Below are positions 1 through 6,019 of a stretch of DNA of 14,332 bases, piece by piece. The stretch is from the NCBI GenBank assembly GCA_037143575.1, contig JBAWYM010000047.1, forward strand, positions 1 to 14,332. Direction: 5' to 3'. Both the position numbers and the translations under genes were made by a program. The notes under the pieces were generated by a model, which saw nothing but the letters and a program-made list of their open reading frames with translations, was not told where the DNA came from and made no database searches. Source of the stretch: JBAWYM01 sp037143575 (lineage in GTDB: Bacteria; Patescibacteriota; Gracilibacteria; Peribacterales; Peribacteraceae). Every line of letters starts with the position of its first letter. Position 1 is the stretch's first letter.

Positions 1-228
1 GTGTGTGTCTGTGACTTGCGTTGTGCAAATCGGATCATCTTATCGAAGAGAAAGTCATCACTCAAGTAATTGCGCTAGCCCAAGAGCTAAAACTCTGTTG
101 TGAATACAATTGTTATACACTTTAATAAGCCGTGGCATCCTCATCCTGAGCCTGCAATCTGTGCAAGATACAATGGCTCTTCGCCCAACCCCCACAACAC
201 GTTACAATCCCATCTGCAAAATCTTCCG
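1..228. other. Left edge of window: upstream leader, no firm gene
   Basis: I see no supportable gene here. One plus-strand frame stays open from the window edge until a TGA near position 101, and another ends with TAA at 67-69. Either could be the tail of a gene that starts outside, but the translations are not recognisable. A copy of TCATCCTGAGC, the half-site of the REP-like family described below, lies at 141-151. A reading frame starting at GTG 100 runs into the next gene, but the residues it adds (His/Pro-rich, no domain) look like translated leader. Confidence 0.4.
98..126 (+). promoter_or_regulatory. Candidate sigma70-type promoter for the exported protein gene
   Basis: TTGTGA (98-103) and TTTAAT (121-126) are separated by 17 bp, giving 4/6 and 5/6 matches to the -35 and -10 consensus. 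Transcription would begin near 133 and leave a leader of about 95 nt before the ATG at 229. A second -10-like TACAAT at 203-208 lies closer to the start but has no convincing -35. This is a sequence match only. Confidence 0.35.
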
Positions 229-1620
229 ATGCTCAAGCGTCCCCTCCTCCACTCCATCGGCATCGTTCTCCTCTCCATCGCTGTGGGTGCCGGTCTCTTC
301 CTGCTCACCATCACTACAGTGTCGATCCTGAAAAGCAAAGTCCTGACTGCCGCGGATATCCTCCCTGCCAGCACCTCCATCCTCTTCACCCAGGCGGATA
401 GCACCCTCGAGAAACGGTTCGCCGAATGGTTCCCCGAGCTGCAGTCCCTTCCGGTATCGGATCAGCGACGAACGATAGCGATCATCCGCATCAATGAGAA
501 GCAATATGCCATTCTCCTCTTCTCGAGAAGGAAAGCCGGAGCTGCTGTAGAAGAAAGTGCGCAAGGCTGGCAGCAGCGCACCATCGGACCCCTCACCGTG
601 AGCGCCTCCTCTCCTGATACCTTCCGGTTCCTCGATACTTCCCAGCCTTCACTCCGTAGCGCTCCGGACTTCGCACCCCTCGCAGGCAGGCGCCTGCCCT
701 CGGAGCCCTGGATCTATCTCGATACGAAAAATCTCCCTCCATCAGAAACATTTCCCGATCTCCTCCTCTCCGCTTTTGTGCTGAACGGTGCTACACACGC
801 AGCCATCATCCCGCAGGGGAACAGCGGCTCAACAATGGAACTCACCGGAAGCGCAATGCCTACTGCATCTGCCATCCTCCCGATATACGACTCCCCCGGA
901 ACGCTCGGCTCCTTCTCCTCGGCGTCATTCCCCTCTCTGTGGTCATCCCTCTCTGTGGCACTCCCCTCTCAATCACGAACGATTCTCCAAACCCTCATGC
1001 TCACGACAACCATTAGCAATCTCGGCAAAAACGTCAGCTTCGATCAACATGTGCTGCCGCTGCTAAGAAATACTGCGTCGTTCAGTCTGGTACGAAACTC
1101 CTCGGGCACACTTGCCCTTCTCTTACGAGGAACAGGGAATGCCGCAGAAATCACACCGCTCTTGGACCGCTTTCATGCCTCCTTTCGGGGGAACCTCACC
1201 ACCGCCAGAATCATCACACGATCATTCGATAATGGCCGATTCTCCCAAATGAACCTCCGCGACGATGCGACGGTCATCGAAGAAGGAAATTCCACCACTA
1301 AGGAGGGCTGGACGATCCGTTCGACGCTCTCGGGAAATGAAGGAACAGGGCTCTTCTCCGCAACCAAAGGTCCGGCCTTTCTCCTGAGTACCGATGAAAC
1401 AACACTCCTCTCCGCTCTGAGAAACAACGAAATATTTGTGGAACCGATGATGGCGAGGGGAATGCTCTCACTCATGGCCCTCCGCAGAGATCATTCCTCA
1501 GCTCTCCCCTCTCTCCTGTCTCCCTCTTCACCACTGCTGCCGGAGGGAACGGAAAGGATGGAATGGTCGATGAAGAAGCAGGGGAAGATCGTCGTCATCA
1601 CTATCTCCAGAAACCGCTAA
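229..1620 (+). CDS. Unrecognised one-pass exported/membrane-anchored protein (weakly DUF3352-like)
   Basis: I do not recognise this protein with certainty. From ATG 229 it is 463 aa: a basic start (MLKR), one hydrophobic segment at about residues 9-31, then a long Ser/Thr/Leu-rich domain with no second membrane span. The bulk should therefore lie outside the membrane, anchored at its N terminus. The motif after the anchor (ILPASTSILFTQAD) resembles the opening of DUF3352-type proteins, where a similar ILPADT-like stretch starts the extracellular domain; I hold this loosely. I chose ATG 229 over the upstream GTG at 100 because the hydrophobic anchor follows directly and the extra 43 residues look non-coding. 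No Shine-Dalgarno site precedes it. secF follows 163 bp downstream on the same strand, behind a long inverted repeat, so the two may or may not be co-transcribed. Confidence 0.6.
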   Translation: MLKRPLLHSIGIVLLSIAVGAGLFLLTITTVSILKSKVLTAADILPASTSILFTQADSTLEKRFAEWFPELQSLPVSDQRRTIAIIRINEKQYAILLFSRRKAGAAVEESAQGWQQRTIGPLTVSASSPDTFRFLDTSQPSLRSAPDFAPLAGRRLPSEPWIYLDTKNLPPSETFPDLLLSAFVLNGATHAAIIPQGNSGSTMELTGSAMPTASAILPIYDSPGTLGSFSSASFPSLWSSLSVALPSQSRTILQTLMLTTTISNLGKNVSFDQHVLPLLRNTASFSLVRNSSGTLALLLRGTGNAAEITPLLDRFHASFRGNLTTARIITRSFDNGRFSQMNLRDDATVIEEGNSTTKEGWTIRSTLSGNEGTGLFSATKGPAFLLSTDETTLLSALRNNEIFVEPMMARGMLSLMALRRDHSSALPSLLSPSSPLLPEGTERMEWSMKKQGKIVVITISRNR

Positions 1621-1622
1621 CG

Positions 1623-1733
1623 AATGACCAAAGAACAATCACCAATGATCAAGGAATGATCAATCTCCAATGTCCAATAACCCCATTGGTCATTGGTCAT
1701 TGGGATTTGGTCATTTCTCATGGTCAATCATTC
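1623..1733. repeat. Long imperfect inverted repeat built from AATGACCA/TGGTCATT words
   Basis: The left half (1623-1680) repeats variants of AATGACCAA, CCAATGATCA and CCAATGTCCA. The right half (1684-1733) repeats the complementary words CATTGGTCATT and TTTGGTCATT. AATGACCAAA (1623-1632) is perfectly complementary to 1706-1715, and CCAATG (1667-1672) to CATTGG (1684-1689). The RNA could fold into one long imperfect hairpin or many registers of shorter ones. It ends about 50 bp before the secF start. No T-run follows, so it is not a standard terminator. Confidence 0.75.
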
Positions 1734-1783
1734 CTTCCCAAACTACTGGATTCCCCCTCTCAAACCCGGTACCCTCCCCCGCG

Positions 1784-2728
1784 ATGTCCTTCATGAAGCT
1801 CTCCAAATTCTTTCTGACCCTCTCCACGTTCCTCGTGGTGGGTAGCCTCGTGCTGCTCTTTTACCCTGGTCCCCGGCTCAGCCTGGAATTCACCGGAGGG
1901 ACACTGATGAATGTTACGATCCCGGAAGGAAAAACGAAGGCCGATTTCGTGAAGGCGCTCGCGGAATACAAGAATGCCTCCGGCGCCACCCTCGGGACGA
2001 CCGTCGTAACCACAACGAAAGATGGCACAGCGATGCTGCGTATTCGCGATATCACCAATGATGAACACCTTTCTCTCCTGAGCACTTTGAAAACACGGCT
2101 GGGAGACTTGCAGGAACGCCAATTCACCACCATCGGACCCACGGTGGGAGGAACATTGAAAACGCAATCCCTGTGGGCACTGGTCATCGCCTCTCTGGGC
2201 ATCATCGCCTATATCGCCTTCGCCTTCCGCAAAGTCCCAAGCAAACTCTCTGCATGGCGTTTCGGCTTCTTTGCCCTCATTGCGATGATTCATGATCTCA
2301 TCGTAACCACCGGGATTTTCATCACCCTCGGTCTCCTCATCACGCATACGCAGATCTTCTCTGTATTCGGCTTGGTGTCTCCTCCGGAAATCGACACGCT
2401 GTTCATCGTCGCTCTCCTGACCATTCTCGGGTACTCGGTGAACGATACCATCATCATATTCGATCGCATCCGCGAGAATATTGCCTTCACAGACAAGAAC
2501 GAAGCATTCGCAACCACTGTGGAACGCAGCTTCCGGGAAACGATTATCCGTACGGTGAATACCTCGACGACGACCTTGATCACCCTCTTCTGTCTGGCGA
2601 TCTTCGGCGCGGAGAGCATCCGATGGTTCGTCATCACCCTGATCATCGGTATCTGCCTTGGAAACTATTCCTCGTACTTCGTGGCCACACCCCTCCTAAT
2701 ATTCTTCCAGAAGAAGGAGAGGAATTAG
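1784..2728 (+). CDS. secF: Protein translocase subunit SecF
   Basis: SecF works with SecD beside the SecYEG channel and uses the proton motive force to pull exported proteins out of the membrane. The 314-aa product has the family layout: TM1 (about residues 8-27); EFTGG at 35-39 (usually DFTGG) opening the periplasmic domain; IGPTVGG at 117-123 just before TM2; then five more spans. The TM4 signature GYSVNDT (216-222) leading to IFDRIREN (225-232), and GNYSSYF (293-299) in the last span, are diagnostic of SecF rather than SecD. The length is normal. ATG 1784 follows a C-rich tract; ATG 1793 (MKLSKFF) is an equally plausible start, while the frame further upstream translates the inverted repeat. 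SecD is not adjacent, although secD-secF is the common order. Trigger factor lies downstream. Confidence 0.93.
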   Translation: MSFMKLSKFFLTLSTFLVVGSLVLLFYPGPRLSLEFTGGTLMNVTIPEGKTKADFVKALAEYKNASGATLGTTVVTTTKDGTAMLRIRDITNDEHLSLLSTLKTRLGDLQERQFTTIGPTVGGTLKTQSLWALVIASLGIIAYIAFAFRKVPSKLSAWRFGFFALIAMIHDLIVTTGIFITLGLLITHTQIFSVFGLVSPPEIDTLFIVALLTILGYSVNDTIIIFDRIRENIAFTDKNEAFATTVERSFRETIIRTVNTSTTTLITLFCLAIFGAESIRWFVITLIIGICLGNYSSYFVATPLLIFFQKKERN

Positions 2729-2888
2729 TTGAGTAAGGGAATATCGGAAAGGAAATCGAAGAATCCGAAGAAATCGACGAAGGTGCAATCCCTGAAGTCC
2801 TCTGCCAATCCTGATCCTCGACGAAAGATCCCTTGTCCTGCTATCCGCTCATCGCTACCCGCTATCCGCTTCATCCCCTCATCCGACA
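2729..2888. other. secF-tig intergenic region with GCTATCCGCT words
   Basis: This 160-bp spacer holds two exact copies of GCTATCCGCT (2840-2849 and 2861-2870) and a degenerate one between them. The word also occurs between rplJ and rplL (twice) and at the end of the LCP gene. I see no terminator with a T-run and no convincing promoter, so tig may be transcribed from the secF side. Confidence 0.5.
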
Positions 2889-4172
2889 ATGACTTCCAAG
2901 CTCCCCAGTATCGAAAAAGAGAAGAATGGCCGCATCACCTGCACCGTCTCCTTCGACGAAGCGAAAATCGCCCCGGCTGAGGCAAAGGCTCTGCAAAACT
3001 TAGGACGTAAGGTACAGATCCCCGGTTTCCGGCCCGGCAAAATCCCGATGGAGAAGCTCCGCGAGAAGATCAGCGAAGGTGACCTCCTGGAGGAAACCGT
3101 GCGCGAGCTCCTGCCCCAGACGGTGGAAGCGCTCATCAAGGAACACGACATCAAGCCGATTGCGCAGCCCAAGGTGGAGCTGACGGAGAAGAAGCCCCTC
3201 ACCCTCAAGCTCATCTTCGTGGAGCACCCGACGGTGAAGCTCAAGGGAGTGGAGAAAATCAAGATCCCGAAGAATGCTCCAAAAGTGGAGGACAAAGAGA
3301 TCGATCGTGTGATCGCATCGGTCTTAAGCAAGCACGAAACAGCAGCCGAAGTGAACCGCCCGGCACAGAAAAGTGACCGTCTGACTATCGACTTCTGGGC
3401 CAAAGATAAAGAGGGCAAGGAAATTACTCCCATCCGTACGCAGGGTCACAAAGTGGTCATCGGAAGCAAGACGCTGATCCCCGGCTTCGAAGATGCGCTC
3501 CTGGGGACCAAGAAAGGCGAGGAGAAGGAATTCACGCTCACGTTCCCCGAGAAGTACCACGCCGAGGAATTGCAGAACAAGCCCGTGACCTTCACCGCAA
3601 CAGTCCAGAAGATCGAGGAGGTGAAGCTCCCGGATCTCACCGATGATTTCGCCAAGGAACATCTTCAGGTTCCGTCTGTAGAAACCTTCAAGAAAGAAGT
3701 CCGCACCGCCATGGAAGGACAGGAGGAACGCATCGAGAAACAGCGCAGAGAAACGGCTCTCCTGGACGCCATCCGCACCGCCACCGTCGTGGACCTCGCA
3801 CCGGAGCTGGTACAGGAAGAGATGCAATCCCTCCTCAGCGATATTTCCGAAGACCTGCAACGTCAGGGCAAGACCATCGAGGACTGGCTGAAGGCAACCA
3901 AGAAGAAGCCGGAGGAAGTGGAGAAGGAGCTGATGGAACAGGCGAGCAAGCGCTTAACGCTCCGCCTCGGCATCCGCGAGCTCATGACGGTGAAACAGAT
4001 TGATGTTTCTGATGAAGAGATGGGGAAAGCCGTCGCAGAACTCCTCCTCACCGTCCCCGAGAAAGAACTCGCCAATGTGGCTCCGGCCTACAAGAAAGGT
4101 GAGCGGGCGTGGGATCAGCTCAAATGGCAGAAGAAAGTGGAGAAGTTGTTTGAGATGATGCTGGCGGCGTAG
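2889..4172 (+). CDS. tig: Trigger factor, ribosome-bound chaperone/peptidyl-prolyl isomerase
   Basis: Trigger factor docks beside the ribosomal exit tunnel, shields nascent chains and isomerises proline bonds. The 427-aa product shows all three family regions. The N-terminal ribosome-binding domain carries the signature loop GFRPGKIP at residues 46-53. An FKBP-type isomerase domain spans about 161-246 (KSDRLTIDFW to VQKIEEV, with IPGFEDALLG at 197-206). The remainder is the helical, charged C-terminal chaperone domain, starting with the typical LPDLTDDFAKE at about 247. The length is normal and nothing is missing. The ATG at 2889 gives the expected N terminus. It has no Shine-Dalgarno site; the preceding bases are C/T-rich. 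It is convergent with the unknown operon downstream, across a 119-bp junction. Confidence 0.96.
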   Translation: MTSKLPSIEKEKNGRITCTVSFDEAKIAPAEAKALQNLGRKVQIPGFRPGKIPMEKLREKISEGDLLEETVRELLPQTVEALIKEHDIKPIAQPKVELTEKKPLTLKLIFVEHPTVKLKGVEKIKIPKNAPKVEDKEIDRVIASVLSKHETAAEVNRPAQKSDRLTIDFWAKDKEGKEITPIRTQGHKVVIGSKTLIPGFEDALLGTKKGEEKEFTLTFPEKYHAEELQNKPVTFTATVQKIEEVKLPDLTDDFAKEHLQVPSVETFKKEVRTAMEGQEERIEKQRRETALLDAIRTATVVDLAPELVQEEMQSLLSDISEDLQRQGKTIEDWLKATKKKPEEVEKELMEQASKRLTLRLGIRELMTVKQIDVSDEEMGKAVAELLLTVPEKELANVAPAYKKGERAWDQLKWQKKVEKLFEMMLAA

Positions 4173-4178
4173 AAAATT

Positions 4179-4223
4179 TCATCCTGAGCACAGCAATGTC
4201 ATCCTGAGCGTAGTCGAAGGATG
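4179..4223. repeat. REP-like element (TCATCCTGAGC ... GTCGAAGGATG)
   Basis: TCATCCTGAGC occurs twice (4179-4189 and 4199-4209). The second copy forms a hairpin: CATCCT (4200-4205) pairs with AGGATG (4218-4223) around the loop GAGCGTAGTCGA. That same 12-nt loop recurs in the element at 8041-8082. It lies just after the trigger factor stop codon. Elements of this kind (CCTGAGC...GTCGAAGG) are dispersed palindromes seen in many bacterial genomes. Confidence 0.75.
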
Positions 4224-4245
4224 TTCGAAATGCAGCCGGCATAGA

Positions 4246-4287
4246 CGTTTCCGTAGGCACGCCATGCATGGCGTGCCTACGGAAACG
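4246..4287. repeat. Perfect 42-bp palindrome at a convergent gene junction
   Basis: The 21-bp arms are exactly complementary with no spacer: CGTTTCCGTAGGCACGCCATG (4246-4266) is followed directly by its reverse complement (4267-4287). It lies between the ends of tig (+) and the unknown operon (-), so RNA read from either side could form a very stable stem. A T-rich stretch (4301-4310) follows on the plus strand, but 13 bases after the stem; none follows on the minus strand. It may stop transcription from both sides, or be a dispersed palindromic repeat that settled here. Confidence 0.85.
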
Positions 4288-4291
4288 ATCG

Positions 4292-5614
4292 CTACCTGGC
4301 TTTTTTCTTTTCTTGAACCATTTTCAGCGCCTCCTCGAGCATTTTCTCGATGCCTTTTTCCCACTCATCTCTGTCCTCAAATCCTTTGGTGGTCATGGCA
4401 ACGATCCGACCATCAATCTTTGCTACCATAGGACTGTGCATACCACTCCCCGTTCTCTCAATAAGAATGTTGCTTTTATCTGCTTGTCGATAAAGCTCTG
4501 GCAGCTTCCCTGCTGTTTTAACAATGTCACATTCATAAATACCAAGAACATTAATGCGATCCACAGGCTTCTTATGATAAATCGTCTCAACTTTCGTTGT
4601 GTGGTACGTCGCTATGGGTTCAAATTTTTTAAACCCTTCCTGCACGCCAGCTTGGCTCTTCCCGTTCATTGTCTTCAGACTTGCTCTCATCCGCTCTCCT
4701 TCGCCTTTACCCATCGGAATTGCGAATTTTTGGGCTGTACCGTCGGCTCCAATGAATTCGGCATATAACGTATTACCAATTGCAGTAAAAACCGTGAAAG
4801 TATCAAACGTTGTCTCACCACTGATATTCAAGAATTTGCTGATAATATTTGTACCCAAGCCATAGTCCAAAAATTCTCTGTCAAGAATCCTCATTGCTGC
4901 ATCTGTAGTTATACCAACAGCCTTGCCAGAAGAACTCATAGCCTCATTGTTACTCTGTTGCGCAGGAGATCGTTGAGTTTTTTCAAGTGGTTTTTCCTGA
5001 GCGCTATTGAGTTCTGTCCCACTAAGGATATTTTCTACCTCAGGATGAAGAGTAACAGGCATAAGCATCAGGATATCCAACTCCTGACGATTGAGTGAAG
5101 GAATGATATTTCCTATCTGTCGGAAATCATTTATCGACAATACTGCCTTCTCTTGAAGCAAATGCTGACGCATATCTGCTGGAAGTTTAGACGACAGAGT
5201 GACGAACGCCTCCTGATGCGTCGGTGGCCATTCCATTGTTGCGATTTTCATAAAATCTCGCTGTGCGGGAGGCAGGCTATTGAGCATTTGATCTATGCGT
5301 TCTGCTGGTAAGGACTGAGACTCTTGTGGATTCGGTTTCTTCTGTCGAAATTCATCCATGCGCTTATCAAAGTTCGTCATCATATCGGTAAATACTTTCA
5401 ATCCTTCCTGCGCTTGCTTGATTTTCTGGCCTGTTGTTTGCTGGAGGTCTACAGAGAGAGATTCGGCATGAATTTCGTGGGTTTCCTTCGTATCTGCCTT
5501 CCGCGTAATTTCCTGATTCTCCGTTGCCTGAAAATTTGTGGGACTGCTTTCGAGCGAGCACATTCGACATTCGCCGATACAATTCCATGCCAAAGGAATG
5601 AATGAGTATTTCAT
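4292..5614 (-). CDS. Unknown 440-aa protein, second gene of a two-gene operon
   Basis: I do not recognise this family. The protein is soluble-looking, with no membrane span and no clear signal peptide. Three parts can be seen. First, a short N terminus with Cys12, Cys16 and Cys19 in a CX3CX2C pattern (NCIGECRMC). Second, a Gln/Glu/Lys-rich, probably helical region from about 25 to 240 that contains NSLPPAQRDFMKIATMEWPP. Third, a more ordered C-terminal part (TFTVFTAIGNTLYAEFIGADG... onward) ending in a very charged helix (MLEEALKMVQEKKKAR). CX3CX2C is the spacing of a radical-SAM iron-sulfur site, but nothing else here resembles that fold. The start codon overlaps the stop of the upstream 110-aa gene by four bases (ATGA), which fixes this start and suggests translational coupling. 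Confidence 0.75.
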   Translation of the reverse strand: MKYSFIPLAWNCIGECRMCSLESSPTNFQATENQEITRKADTKETHEIHAESLSVDLQQTTGQKIKQAQEGLKVFTDMMTNFDKRMDEFRQKKPNPQESQSLPAERIDQMLNSLPPAQRDFMKIATMEWPPTHQEAFVTLSSKLPADMRQHLLQEKAVLSINDFRQIGNIIPSLNRQELDILMLMPVTLHPEVENILSGTELNSAQEKPLEKTQRSPAQQSNNEAMSSSGKAVGITTDAAMRILDREFLDYGLGTNIISKFLNISGETTFDTFTVFTAIGNTLYAEFIGADGTAQKFAIPMGKGEGERMRASLKTMNGKSQAGVQEGFKKFEPIATYHTTKVETIYHKKPVDRINVLGIYECDIVKTAGKLPELYRQADKSNILIERTGSGMHSPMVAKIDGRIVAMTTKGFEDRDEWEKGIEKMLEEALKMVQEKKKAR

Positions 5615-5943
5615 AGCGCAGTCGTTGCTGGTAACAGTTGTAATTCCAAAACTGACAATGCGGAGGCCTCCTTCGTTCGACTTTCCGCCTCAAGTGACTG
5701 AAAAGCCGATTTCCTGAATAAACTCAGATGTACCTTTGCATCACCCATGTAGGCCTCATACGCTTTGTCGTACTCCGCATATGCTTTGGTGTATCTCACC
5801 GCTCGTATCTTCGCCTGTTCCGGAGTTTCGCTTTTGTATTTTTCCTCCAGAAGAGGAAGCTCTGTTGTGGTGAGCTCAGGCTCAATTGATGCCATCAGCG
5901 CATCGTAGAGTTGCGTTCCGGATAGAGGAATTATTGATTTCAT
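5611..5943 (-). CDS. Unknown 110-aa protein, first gene of the two-gene operon
   Basis: I do not recognise this one. It is a small soluble protein with no Cys. The middle is rich in Tyr, Ala and Lys/Glu (ETPEQAKIRAVRYTKAYAEYDKAYEAYMGDA) and looks like a long amphipathic helix. The C terminus is Leu/Ala-rich and helical. Its TGA stop overlaps the ATG of the 440-aa gene, so the two proteins are likely made in fixed proportion and may bind each other. The ATG at 5943 follows a reasonable promoter (5967-5995) with a leader under 20 nt and no Shine-Dalgarno site. That a promoter fits just upstream supports this being a real gene. The rel gene ends 76 bp upstream on the same strand. Confidence 0.7.
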   Translation of the reverse strand: MKSIIPLSGTQLYDALMASIEPELTTTELPLLEEKYKSETPEQAKIRAVRYTKAYAEYDKAYEAYMGDAKVHLSLFRKSAFQSLEAESRTKEASALSVLELQLLPATTAL

Positions 5944-5966
5944 TGAATAGGTTGTGTATTGAGCTA

Positions 5967-5995
5967 ATTCTACACTATTCCATGATTTTCTTCAA
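5967..5995 (-). promoter_or_regulatory. Candidate promoter of the unknown two-gene operon
   Basis: Read on the minus strand, TTGAAG (5995-5990) and TAGAAT (5972-5967) are 17 bp apart, with 4/6 and 5/6 consensus matches. Transcription would start about 17 nt before the ATG at 5943. A perfect TTGACA lies at 6015-6010, but only a poor -10 stands at the right distance from it. The site lies in the 76-bp gap after rel, so the operon can be expressed independently of rel. Confidence 0.45.
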
Positions 5996-6019
5996 TCCCT
6001 ATTCGCATCTGTCAACCCG

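Noticed and set aside
100..228. Upstream GTG extension of the first gene (43 extra residues)
   Set aside because: The added residues are His/Pro-rich without a domain, and a normal membrane anchor begins right after ATG 229.
1670..1783. N-terminal extension of SecF
   Set aside because: It is a translation of the inverted word repeat and leader; the SecF N terminus with TM1 starts at 1784 or 1793.
1760..2347. 195-aa open frame opposite secF
   Set aside because: A shadow of the secF coding strand, with Glu/Gly-rich low-complexity translation and no start context.
4288..4312. Simple plus-strand terminator at the 42-bp palindrome
   Set aside because: The T-rich stretch begins 13 bases after the stem and is part of the coding end of the opposite gene, so a standard intrinsic terminator is not shown.
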